Shown here: piece after piece, positions 11,901-22,344 of the stretch
How positions within the stretch are numbered: position 1 is the first letter of the stretch
Layout of the letters: each line of letters opens with the position of its first letter
Source of the DNA: Scenedesmus sp. ARA3
Lineage: Eukaryota > Chlorophyta > Chlorophyceae > Sphaeropleales > Scenedesmaceae
NCBI GenBank assembly: GCA_004335835.1
Contig: RWJK01001388.1
Coordinates: 209,506 to 273,505, forward strand
DNA length: 64,000 nucleotides
Reading direction: 5' to 3'
Notes under the pieces: generated by a model
What the model saw: only the letters and a program-made list of their open reading frames with translations
Databases searched by the model: none
Told to the model about the DNA's origin: nothing
Translations under genes and position numbers: made by a program

Positions 11901-12549
11901 AAGGTGCGCGGCTGGTACAGCAGGGAGCAGCAGGCTCTGTACAGCACGAGCATGGGGGCGACACGCGTGCTGCCATGGGTGCCAAGCCCACCGGCAGCTC
12001 ATGTTGCACCTGTTTCTGGTTCCACCTGCGCAGGCAGTCGAGGGACCTGCAGCTGCAGCGCAACACGCACCTTGACTGCTTGCCATCCGCTGTGTGCTGC
12101 TGTTGCTGCATGCTGCTGCTGGCTGGGGCGCTGCAGGTTGATGTGTGGTGGGGAGATGCTGTCAGCAAGCTGCCAGAGGTTGCCTCCAAGTATGGCAGGC
12201 CGATTGACTTCCTGCTGCTGGATGGCACCCCAAAGGAGACCCTGGCGTACCTGCAGGCAGCAGAGCAGCACCTGTCACCAGGCGCAATGGTGGTTGCAGA
12301 CAATGCAGGTACGCACAGCAAGCTCATGCGTAAGCATAGCCAAGCTAAGATGGTGCCAGGACCCACATGTAACTATCCTCTCTCTCATAGCCAATGGTAG
12401 GTTGCCCTTCGAGCACCCGTGAAGTACACTCTGCGTGACAAAGCCAGCCCCAAGCCATCATCATTAACATCATCATCATCATCACGTCGCCAACCATGCT
12501 ATGTGGACGCTGCTGTAGCTGCATTGTTCAGGCAAAGAGCTGGTGTCAC

Positions 12550-12582
<33 letters not shown>

Positions 12583-12726
12583 GAAGGTGTGTTTGCCGAG
12601 GGTGGCATGAAGCCCTACCTGCAGTACGTGCGCGGCAGCAGCAGCTACAGCAGCCGCTACATTGCCACCACGCTGGAATGGAGGGATGATGTGGAGGATG
12701 GCCTGGAGGTGTCCACGCGACTGTGA
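8737..12726 (+). CDS. DUF3493-like membrane domain fused to a class I SAM-dependent O-methyltransferase
   Basis: Seven exons (8737-9008, 9219-9315, 9515-9730, 10451-10624, 11470-11601, 12137-12308, 12587-12726) join in phase to 400 residues. A polyGln linker leads to ELRDPKNFLEYFLPRPLR and two hydrophobic segments (LAFFGFSAASTFVAALI; LVINVIGLLVFGCLFY). These resemble the DUF3493 region of chloroplast LPA3-type photosystem II assembly factors. The C-terminal half is a Methyltransf_3-type enzyme: AVEVGTMAGYSAIKIAQ (SAM motif I), RLVSIEKDLSWL (acidic ribose-binding residue), FLLLDGTPKE and GAMVVADNAG. Plastid membrane location is inferred. The start codon is tentative because no transit peptide is evident before the polyGln. 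Introns 3-5 are filled with partial copies of adjacent exons. The last acceptor is AAG, preceded by (CTG)n. The methyl acceptor is unknown. Confidence 0.8.
9831..9880 (+). repeat. Echo of the 3' edge of methyltransferase-fusion exon 3
   Basis: This repeats the last 50 bases of exon 3 plus the GTGAGNGTGCG donor 150 bp further on. Four codons differ: three silently (one by two bases, CTA to TTG) and one Met to Ile. Confidence 0.85.
10200..10404 (+). repeat. Two echoes of the 5' edge of exon 4
   Basis: Copies at 10200-10270 and 10332-10404 precede the working exon at 10451. The first is decayed (Trp codon to TAG). The second is open, with two silent changes, Lys to Arg and an initial GTG to ATG. 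Both keep a cag acceptor, and spacing is about 120-130 bp. Confidence 0.88.
10831..10860 (+). repeat. Echo of the 3' edge of exon 4
   Basis: acggcgggctacagcgcgat and the following bases repeat the exon-4 end (GYSAIKIA), but the donor is altered (caaaagtcgg for cacaggtttg). It appears degenerate. Confidence 0.75.
11188..11390 (+). repeat. Two echoes of the 5' edge of exon 5
   Basis: Copies at 11188-11255 and 11329-11390 precede the working exon at 11470, spaced about 141 bp apart and each preceded by gcag. The second is nearly identical (Pro to Ser only). The first carries a frameshift near its start. Confidence 0.88.
11709..11758 (+). repeat. Echo of the 3' edge of exon 5 with its donor
   Basis: It ends acaccactcggcagcacg|gtgag, the same as exon 5 at 11601. 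The upstream part is diverged. Confidence 0.8.
12347..12390 (+). repeat. Dispersed intronic repeat, copy 1
   Basis: The core gatggtgccaggacccacat followed by gtaactatc lies in the sixth intron of the methyltransferase-fusion gene. Related copies occur at 27164-27206 (inverted) and 47501-47537, each also inside an intron of a different gene. Confidence 0.7.
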
Positions 12727-12980
12727 ACTTCACCCTGAGGCGTTCGTGCGGCTGTAAACTTCACATCACGAACTTGTGGTGGGATGATGTGGAGAATGGC
12801 CCGGAGGTGTTCCACGCGGCTGTGAACTTCACCCTGAGGTGTTCGAGTGGCTGTAAACGATCCAATGTGAACTTGTGGCTGGCAATGTGCAGGAAGGAGA
12901 TGCCTAAATGTGTCCACGTCGCTGTGAAGTTCACCCTCAGGTGTTTGTGTGGGCTGCGCTACAGCTTTGAATTCACAGTG
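12680..12980 (+). repeat. Threefold tandem duplication of the gene end and 3' UTR
   Basis: A unit of roughly 105-110 bp containing gatgatgtggaggatggcc, the stop region and ctgtgaacttcaccctgagg begins near 12683, 12783 and 12890. Divergence grows along the array. Confidence 0.8.
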
Positions 12981-15212
12981 TTCACTTGTGACGGCAAACT
13001 GAGGCGTAGCGGGCGATGTCCTTGCGTGTAACACTGATCAAGCCATAGCCTATGGCATGTCTCTGTGTGTGAAACTTCGGGCCCCGTACAGTGTTTCACA
13101 CACAGTCATGTCTATGGCTTGATGGGTAACACGATGATGATGTCTGTGTACACTGTAGGAGGGCGTGTGCAGTGCAAGCCCGGGCCCGACGACGGTCGGC
13201 AACTGTCGCAGCATTGCCTTGCTGCAAAGACTAGAGGCACTCGGACACGCGCCACTGCGGCAGATGTGCCCTGTTCGACCTTGCAGCAACCAGCATAGGG
13301 AAGCAGCTAGTGATCCTGTACTTTCATTGCTGTGCCGTGACTGTAACGGCAGCACGTCTGACTGCAATGCAAGGCTGTTCGGCTTGGGGTAACAGGTTTG
13401 CAGCAAAGTATTCCTGTGTAAGTTTGCTGCCCTGCTGTACTTTTTGTTTAGTCCAGGCTGGCAGCTTCGCTGTAATGGAGGCAAAGACAGCAAGTAATTG
13501 GAGTGCTTGGTTACACAGTTGGCGCCCGTAGGACAGCCAACATGAGCGTCAACAACTGATCCAGGGCATCAGTCAGCACCGGCGTCAACACCTCATGCCA
13601 CAACAGGCGCTGCGCCGAGTGCACGAGCGCTGTGTGGCATGCAGCAATTGTGGAGATGAGCACAGCACATACCATGCACCAAATGCAGCTCATTGGAGCT
13701 CTCTGGCAGCAGCACATGGCAGCGGTGCTGCAAACAATGACCATAAACCAAGCTCGACCGGCGGGAGTGGGCAAACGAGGCTGTACCTAGTAGCACAGCG
13801 CATCGCAGCCGTAACTCAAAGCCTGCATTGCTGCAGCCGCCGCCGAGAGGATGACTTGCATTGCATGCAAGCATCCTGCCTTGCTTGTTTTTCAACCTCT
13901 CTCTCCTGAAACTGGACACTCAAGATGCCTACAGTGCATGCAAAAAGGACATGAGGCCACAGAACAGCACCACAAGTGAGTGCTGCCTGGCCAATCCATA
14001 TGCATTACCGTCAGGCGTTGAGCCCTGCACTTTGCAATGCAGGCTCGCAGTGCACAGACAACTCTGACACCTCAGCTAATGCACTCTTCCTCTGCACGAC
14101 AGCGTCAACAGTAGATCACAAGAGAGTGCCATGCAACCAATGTGTGCAAAAGAGGCTTCCATTGGTGTCACAACAGCCAGCATCAGAGGTGTCTATCGTT
14201 CTTGCTGCAGCGGCGGCTGGCGGCAGTAAGCCAGCCATACCCGCATGCCAGATAGCAGCAATGCACACATAGCCATTGGTGGCAGCAAGCATGTTGGCTG
14301 CACCAAATAAAAAGAGCATGTGCGCTGAAACATGCATGAGCTGCACGTGTGGGACACACACACACAAAGGTGCATGCTTAGGAGCAGCACCTGTGCTTCC
14401 CTCAGCTATTGTGTTGATAGTATGCTTCAAGCAGCTTCAAGCAGGCAATTGCAGTCATTGCCTACCTAGCTATACAAGCGACATGGCCCCTGATTCTTCT
14501 TCATATGCAGCAGCTGATGAGTGCTTTGAGGTGGGGCTGCAGCTGGCACTGCTACAACGACGCGGCAATGCTGCAAAAGCAACCTCGACCCCATGACTGC
14601 AGCAGTACAGCGCAGCACCAACACCAATTCTCCACCTGTGAAATGAACACCACCTGAGGCCAACAACCAATGACAACAAGCTCTTGCAACCAATAACAAC
14701 AGCCCACCAGGCAAGAAAGAACAAGCTGCTCTGCTCTGCATGCAGGATGAGGTTTGCCTGACAAGTGTCGACTGGCTGCGATGCAATGACATAACACCAA
14801 CTCCCTGCGTTGCTGCCAAGTTAATATGCACACTCTACGCAAATTGGTTTTAGCCACCAACTCCCACACAGGGCCAGGCAGCAGCTGGCCTGCATGTTAC
14901 TGCAGCACCAGGGCCACCAAAAGTTGTGTTTCTTCAAAATGGTGCATGACGCACCCAAGCAGTGCTGCCCTAACCCTCGAGCTAACTGACACCCAATGGG
15001 GAGAGACACTGATACATGTACGTACAAGCGCAGCGCTGAGTTGCAGCTGCTGCACACCAACCCCACGGCACCCAGCAAATAAGCAACACACGGCCTGCCT
15101 CCAACGACTACCCTACACACACCCCTGCACTGCCTTTTGCCTGGCTGCCGTTTGCATCACCGGCTGCCTGTTGCAGCCAATTTCATGGCCAGATCACCAG
15201 ATCACAGGCAGC
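12727..15212. other. Intergenic region between convergent genes
   Basis: Apart from the 3' duplications and the hairpin at 13037-13122, no gene, RNA or recognisable repeat was found. Confidence 0.45.
13037..13122. repeat. Interrupted inverted repeat
   Basis: atcaagccatag and ctgtgtgtgaaac on the left pair with gtttcacacacag and ctatggcttgat on the right. A short extra segment bulges in the left arm, and the loop is about 17 nt. It may be a foldback element or a transcript-end hairpin. Confidence 0.75.
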
Positions 15213-16922
15213 TTACAGCGCCTTGCGGTGGCCGAAGTCGTACCACGCAGCAGGGCGGCCGTCTTGGCTCCTGCGGAAGCCTGCTGGGGGCTTCTGGCCT
15301 GCGGTGGCCTTCTTCCAGCTTGGCACACGGGCCCACTTCTGGGGCCGGTGCCAGCAGGGCACATCACGCCAGGTGGTGGCCACCACCCCCCACTTGGTGT
15401 CACTCAGCTTCTCAAAGGCCCCTGTTGCAAGCAATAAGATAGGGAGGATGAGCCGGGAGGGAGAGCAGCAGCAGCAGGATGCAAAGAGAGAGTCAGTGAC
15501 TGTGTGTTGTGGATATAGCAAGATGAGGGCAGTTGCTGCCGAAAGTGCAGATTGCATGGCATGGAGTTCCTGCTGCTGCTGCAGTTGCTGCTTGAGTCGT
15601 GTCGGGCGTTGCTGGCATGCAAACAGCAGCCTTGCAGGAGGCGCGATTGAGCAGCTGTCACACAAATGAAGCGTGCCAGCTGCTGGGGTTGACTTCCACC
15701 AGTGCTGTCTTTGCCAAAAGCTGGATCGCACGCACTGACAGCTGAACAAACAGATGGTTCATGCCCGTAGCAGCGGACTTTTGCAACAACCATTTGAATG
15801 CTGTTACAGAAACAAGGCCATGCCACTCACAGATGCTCAGGTCCAGGTGGTACATGTCTCCGCAGCACCAGCGCTTGTTGCTGTGGTAGTTGTTGGGGTA
15901 GTGGCAGGGGCAGGTGTCGGTGACCATGACAACCACAGATGCTGACTCATCCCAGCACACGCTGCTGCGCTCCAGGTACTGGCCATAGCCGTCACGGAAG
16001 TTCATGTTCTTGCACTTGACCTCCTTGCACTTTCTGCGCAGCAACAGGTAAGCAGCAGCAGCAGGTATATTGAGCAGCAGGCGGATCGGCTGCAGGCACT
16101 AGCAGTTGTACCGCCAGAACTGCTGCTGTGGCAACATACCTCTGCCTGATCAAGCTCGGCTGCACAGATCTTCACAGCAACTGACGAGACGTACACCAAG
16201 ATGAATTTAACGTTTTAATGAATGTCGCTCACCCGCAAGATCCCTTGTAGTCGGGGGCAATGTCGCTGATGGCCACAACATCCCACCCTGCAAGGCAGCA
16301 AAAGAAACAGGAGCAACGTCAGCATACGCAGCAGCTAAACAGACGAGCATTTGTGTATAATGCTGAAATTACAGGCCCTAGGCGGAGATGCGTAGGGCTG
16401 CACGATGATCTGGCTATTGACCCTGGGCACTCACCGGTGGCCCTGCGGTAGTCTAGGTAGCCGAACATGCAGGAGCCCTTGTGGATGCTCCATGCGTCAG
16501 TGCCTGCAGCAGTTAGCAAAACGGTTGGCAGGCAGCCGGGTCAGCGTAGTGTAGGGTGGCAGGGTCCACTTAGCGCCACGAGCCACCACTGAGCAGAACT
16601 GGGGGTTACTGGCCAAGATCGCTGTCGATAGGAATGATACATGCACGTTTGTTTAGATCTGCAAGCCGAGCAGGGCTGATGCTGCGTGGTTGTGGTGACT
16701 GCTTCTATGTCACCCAAACACTGGTGAAGCCAGGAAGAGCAGGCCAGGCCGGATGGCTGGTCCAGCAGCTGCAAAATTGTTCTGATCAGCCCTTTGCTGC
16801 TCACCGTAGAATGTTGCACGGCCTGTCTGCCAGCTGCCGAAGTTGGCTGAGGCACAGCCCGCAAGGGCAAGCACCAGCACAGATCCAAGCAGCGTTGCTG
16901 CAGCTGATCCTTGCGAAACCAT
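15213..16922 (-). CDS. Secreted expansin-like protein (double-psi beta-barrel domain only)
   Basis: Five exons (16805-16922, 16435-16503, 16233-16287, 15831-16033, 15213-15421) keep phase and give about 217 residues. The first 26 residues form a signal peptide (hydrophobic LLGSVLVLALAGCASA before NFGSW). The mature protein matches expansin domain 1: TGRATFYG, GSCMFGY, ISDIAPDYKGSCGKCKEVKC, FRDGYG, ASVVVMVTDTCPCHYP, SNKRWCCGDMYHLDLS and AFEKLSDTKWGVVAT. The Asp of the expansin HFD motif is kept as HLD. The C-terminal CBM63 domain of plant expansins is absent and replaced by about 35 basic residues. A wall-loosening role is inferred. A Met 17 codons upstream in the same frame is a possible alternative start. 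Confidence 0.88.
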
Positions 16923-19529
16923 TGGGATGTGATGATGTATGGGCAACAATAGAAGTAGCCCGTTGTTTGTCAAGCAGCGCTTGAGCAGGAGTGGGAGTTT
17001 TGTATTGGTGAGCGAGTAAGGAAGCAGTTGATTTGCTGAACGAGCAGCGGAGACGGTATATGTTCGACGCAGCGCGAGCTACTGACGTAGTGGTAGATAT
17101 CAAGTAGGCTTGGGAGTGTCACTTCAGCAGCCCTGCCCGTCTGTCGGTCAGACATGGCACCTCCTGGGCCATTGCAGACAGCGATCTACGCCCGCACCGC
17201 ACCAAAGTATAAAGTTTGGATGTTCAATCCTTACTTGCATGCACGATCAAAGGTCCCGGCAAGCTGTGCTGTGCTGCAGTCAACGCCACCGAGCGAGTGA
17301 TTCTACTACTGCCCATGTGGCTGTCTGACAGCACGATTACACGACACGCATACTCTCAGCATCAACATATGAGCTTTTGCTACGCGTCTTCGTGTTTTCT
17401 GTAAAAACGTACCCGGTCGTTTGGTGGTTGGCTGGGAGCAGTACAGTCAGTCGGTTGCACCCCGCGAGCAGCCGTGCACGGTTCTACCTTAACGCAGTAC
17501 GAAAGAGTTAACAGCACTAGCATACTCATATAACGCAAGGGCGCCCTGGTAGGGGACTGACAGACCAGAAGCAGCCAGGTGACTCTGTGCCTAACTTGGC
17601 AATCAGGGTTGCTGCCAGTGCCAGCAGGCCCCTGTTAAGGGAGCTTCCAGTCGGTGCACAGTGCAGGGATCGTCGCTTACTGCAAGACGAGTAAATCTGT
17701 CTGCTGCTTTGATCTGTACTTAAAAGTTTGAGCAATGTGTGATAGCACAGGCGTGGCGAATGCCAGTACACTTGCATACACAGTATGCTGTACAACATGT
17801 TCAACATCAGCAATGTGGTGAACTCTCAAAGCAGGCTGCTGTAAATAGGACGATTCTGCTGTGGCAGACGTGCAGTCGGGTGGATGCTGGGACTGCTGCC
17901 ACTCAGTAGCATGCAGACAATGCGGTTCCTGCTCACTTCTGTTGCTCTTGCAGCCGCGTGACTGCCGCAATCACTGTGGCAGTGCTGGCTCATGGCGCAC
18001 ACAATATCAACCACTCTGTCAATAGACTGCCTCAACATCCCCGAGCCAGGAAGATAATAATGGGAGTACAATTACCCTACAGTAGCATCGCTACCCTACG
18101 ACAGCTTACAACAGCAGTGGCTGCAATCGCTGCTACTAGCCTGCTGCAACTAGCCAGCATGAGCAGTAGTGCCATCAAGACAGCAGCATTACGCCTTCTA
18201 CTACACACAGTATATGTCGGCTGGCAGCCAGTCGTGATACGCAGCGGCTGCAACAGTGGACAGTGGACAAGCCATGTGGCATCCTGGCAATGCGCGACCA
18301 CGTGGCAACCCGCTAACCTGCCAGCCTGCTTGTTTATATGCAAGCAGTTGTCTGGGCTGCCCTAGGCACAGCTGACTCAACCGACCCGGTACTGGGTGCA
18401 CTGCTGCCACAGCTGCAAAGTTGCTGACAAGGCACCCCATGGTGTCTCATTCTCCAGAGCTGCATGCCTGACAACATGCCATGATGCTTGCGCGCCCAGC
18501 CATTATGTACATTAAGTGCTGACGGCACCAATGCTCTGGCTTGGCTGGTCACATGTTCACAACGGTATGCAGCCTGAGCGCAGCAAGCAGCGGAACAAGT
18601 TTGGAGGGGTGTGTGCCAGACTGAACAGCTGCTGGCGCCAAGCTCCTTGGTCCAATATGACAGTTTTAGTTTGGTGCATGCATTGCAGGCTTGCAGTCGT
18701 GCTGATGTATCAGCGTCGCTGCACAGCCAGCAGCTGATCATGGCCGCAATCAGCAGTGCAGCCTGCATCCTGCCTTACAGAAGGGTAGCATGACCAGGTT
18801 AGCCCCGATTGGGCACAGAGGCAATCGGTCCTGTCAGCGCCGCACAGTGGCACGGCCGCAGGCTGGCAGCTTGCCCCATGTCCAGTCTGAAGCCGCTCTT
18901 GCAAACAGTTTTTGCTTAGTTTAACAGTTACTTTGAGTTTGAAACCGTTATGGCCGCGCAGTGGAAACTACTGCGATTAGCCAGAGAGGTTGCTCTCAGG
19001 CTGTCTATGTGTACTGCGCAGTACTGCCGGCATTGCCTTTGACAGCACACAAAGGCAGAAGCGGCACAAAACCGGCAACCCCTATGATAATAGCAGTTGA
19101 CAACGCGCCACGGCAGTCAAAGATTGCGGATTTGCCCCATTATCTGCTATCTCAGAGATACTTCTCAAAATGTCCAGGCACTGCCTGGCAGGAACTCTGG
19201 AGTTGCTGCAAACACGCAGTGGCAGCGACCTGCAGTCCTTGGGCCCCGCAGCTACACCATGCCCACTCTGAACCCGCTGTTTTAAAACCGCAGCTGCTTG
19301 CGCTTCTGCTCTGCTGCAAAGAGGGTTCTCTCACTCGAGAGCACTGCGAAACTTTGCTAGCAGCATAGTCAGGCAGCATGCACATGAGATGTTTCAGCCT
19401 GCGCCACGTATTAAACAATGAAACATATCAGCTGAGCAGTTCGCTGGAAGGTCCCAATGTAGCACAGACGCAGCACACTTCCGAATCTCGCCGGCATCCC
19501 GGCGTTCTGAAATAGGCGGAAACTACAAG
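16923..19529. other. Intergenic region between the divergent expansin-like and SNF2 genes
   Basis: It should contain both promoters. No coding region, tRNA or repeat was recognised. Open frames here lack protein-like composition. Confidence 0.45.
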
Positions 19530-19849
19530 ATGGACTTGCAGCATATTATGCAGCGCATGCTAGCTGCGCGGGCCCAGGCGGGCGCTACGGTAAGTGGACA
19601 CGCAGGGCAGCAGTAGCAGCAGGACTTGGGGAGCTGCGTGGTTTCTGTGGCATCGCTCACAAAAGGTTTCTGCTCACTGTCACCAGGGTGATCAACAGCA
19701 GCAAGGTGGCCTGGGGCAGCCTGCAGGGTTTGGCAGTGGGCTGCTGCTGGGCGCACAACAGCAGCAGCAGCAGCTCCTAGGCATGCAACTACAGCAGCAG
19801 CAGCAGCAGCAGCAGCCTCTGGCACTGCAGAACGCTGCGCTCAGTGAGC

Positions 19850-19894
<45 letters not shown>

Positions 19895-20579
19895 TGCCTG
19901 CATGGGGCGGCCTGCAGCAAGCAGGTAAGGCGCTCACAGGCTGGAGCAGCAGTCTCAGCAGGCAGCGATCGCACTGGCTGTAACTGAGCTTGTTTGTTGA
20001 GCATGACAGGCTCAGCGTTGCATGTGCAACAATGCTGCTGCTGCTGCTGTACAATAGTGGTACACTGTGGTTCACTGCAGTCCAAACAGCTGTCATGTCT
20101 AGTGCAAGCTGCACGCGAGCTTGTTCGACAGGCTTCTGCTCACCCGACAGTGCACACGCAAGCGGCCACTAACACTGTTGCAGCACAGAGCAAGCTTTTT
20201 GTTGTTTGCAGTGTGCACACTGTCATTGGGAGCATACTTCTCCGGACATATGTTGCCTGCAAGTTTAATCATGCACACCATCACAGCATGCATGCATTAC
20301 GTTAGGATCCCTCCCTGCACACGACACACAGTGGTAAAGTTGCATCTCTCAGTTTGCGTTCCTACGATGGCACCTGTTGCACTGTATTGTATGCCGCCAC
20401 CCACCCACAGCTGTCGCCTCTACAGCGCAAATGATGCCACCAGTCAGTCAGCAACCAGAGCAGCAGCAGCAGCAGCAGCAGCAGATGCAGATGCAGATGC
20501 ACATGTTGGGGCAGATGGGCACAGCAGCAGCTGCTGCTGGCAATGCAAACGGCAGCATGCACCAAGATGACCTTGGCCT

Positions 20580-20611
<32 letters not shown>

Positions 20612-20720
20612 TGTCAGGCTTGACTCCTGCAGGCGTTGCAGAGCTGCTGGGTGAGGCGGGGGAGGAGCAGCGCTCAGCGCTGCACCTGGCAGATGTGCTG
20701 CCAGCCGGCAGCGATGCACC

Positions 20721-20753
<33 letters not shown>

Positions 20754-20975
20754 CGGCTTGCTAGATCCAGCAGCAGCAGCAGCAGCAGCAGCAGGGCAAG
20801 CTGCGCGGCGGCAGCGGATGCTGGAGCTGCTACGCAGCATGCCTCCCGAGCAGCAGCAGCAGTTCCTGCAGCAGCTGCGGCGGCGCTACCAGCAGCAGCA
20901 GCAGCAGCAGATGGGGCTGCAGCAGCTGCCAAACCCACACGAGATGCTGCTAGGCATGCAGGCCTCTGCGCCTCT

Positions 20976-21007
<32 letters not shown>

Positions 21008-21272
21008 CAGCAGGTCCTGGCGAGCTGCAGGGTGCCTTGAGCTTTCCAGGCATGGCTAGCCTGCAGCAGCAGCAGCAGCAGCAGCAGCAGTTGGCAGGCA
21101 AGCGCTCCTTTGGTTTTATGAGCACGGGCGGCTATGATGCAGCAGCAGCAGCAGCTGGCGGCGGCTTGCAGCAGCAGCAGCAGCCGCAGCAGCCAAACCG
21201 ATCGCTTCTGGAGCAGACGCACATGCTGCGCATGCAGCAGCGGCAGCAGGCAGCCATGACGGCCGCAGCGCT

Positions 21273-21305
<33 letters not shown>

Positions 21306-22294
21306 ACTGCAGCAGCAGCAGTCTTTGCAGCAGCAGCAGCAGCAGCCGTTGAACAACAGCAGGACCATCAGCACTGGCGCTGTGCTTGCGCCGCAGATCA
21401 ACAGCAGCAGCGACATGATGGATGTGAACAAACTCTTTCCTGAGTCAGTTGCTGAGTACAGCAGACAGCAGCACCAAGGCACACTGACCTCATCTCTGCA
21501 GCAGCAGTTCCCTGCAGGGTTAGAGCAGTCCTTCCTGCAGCAGCAGCAGCGGCTGCTGCAGCAGCTGCAGCAGATGAAGCAGCAGCAGCTCGCGCAGGGC
21601 GGCCTCACTGCAGAGCAGCAGGAGGCAGTGAGGGCCATGTTGCAGCAGCGGCAGCTGCTGGAGATGCAGCTGCAGCAGTTTGCAGGCAACACAGCAGCAG
21701 CAGCAGCGTCGAGGCGGCGGCTGCTGCCTGCGTCGCTTGGCGGCGGCGCTGCTGCTGCTGCTGCTGCTGGGCTGGGAGCGCCTGGTAGGCTCGGGGTGTT
21801 TGACGGCAGCACTGCTGCTGCTGCTGCTGGGTTAGGCGGCATGCCAAGCCCTGAGCAGCTGTTGCGCTGGCAGCAGCAGCAGCAGGCGGCTGCCAGGGCC
21901 AGGGAGCAAGAGGCGTCAGCGCACCAGCATTCGGCATCTCAGCAGCAGCGCATGTCAGGTGCGCTAGGCGGCAGCAGCAGCAGCAGGACTGGTTCATGCA
22001 GTTTGTACTGCTTGGTCACTGCACATGCTCATGCACCTGCATGCTGTTGGGGCGGCTGTGAACTGACAGTTTTGGGCATGGTAAATGCACAACTGCGCAC
22101 ATGCAAGCAATGCTGGTCCAGAAGCCCCCGGCTGTGCATGTCCAACGCGGCCTCCCTGCCATTGCTCCAGTCATCCTGCAGCTGGTCTATCAGCTCGTTA
22201 CTGCTGTATAACTGCGTAAGTGCCTGCCGTGTTTGTTGCATTGCATTGCACTAACACACCTGCTGCTGCCGCACTGCTGCTGCCGCACTGCCGC

Positions 22295-22344
<50 letters not shown>

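Noticed and set aside
11896..11985. Protein-like stretch LKVRGWYSREQQALYSTSMG in the methyltransferase-fusion gene
   Set aside because: It would be in phase, but the only donor (tgg|gtgcca) is weak and the methyltransferase fold reads through cleanly without it.
12680..12980. Separate small gene downstream of the methyltransferase fusion
   Set aside because: The open frame at 12723-13031 is made of degenerate copies of the gene's own end.
16140..16200. Additional expansin exon (VSSVAVKICAAELDQAE)
   Set aside because: Joining exon 3 directly to exon 4 restores GSCGKCKEVKC, the family consensus; inserting this segment breaks it.
20444..21842. Long minus-strand open frames of polyCys, polyAla and polyLeu opposite the SNF2 N-terminus
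   Set aside because: They are reverse-strand shadows of (CAG)n polyGln exons, with no splice or domain support.
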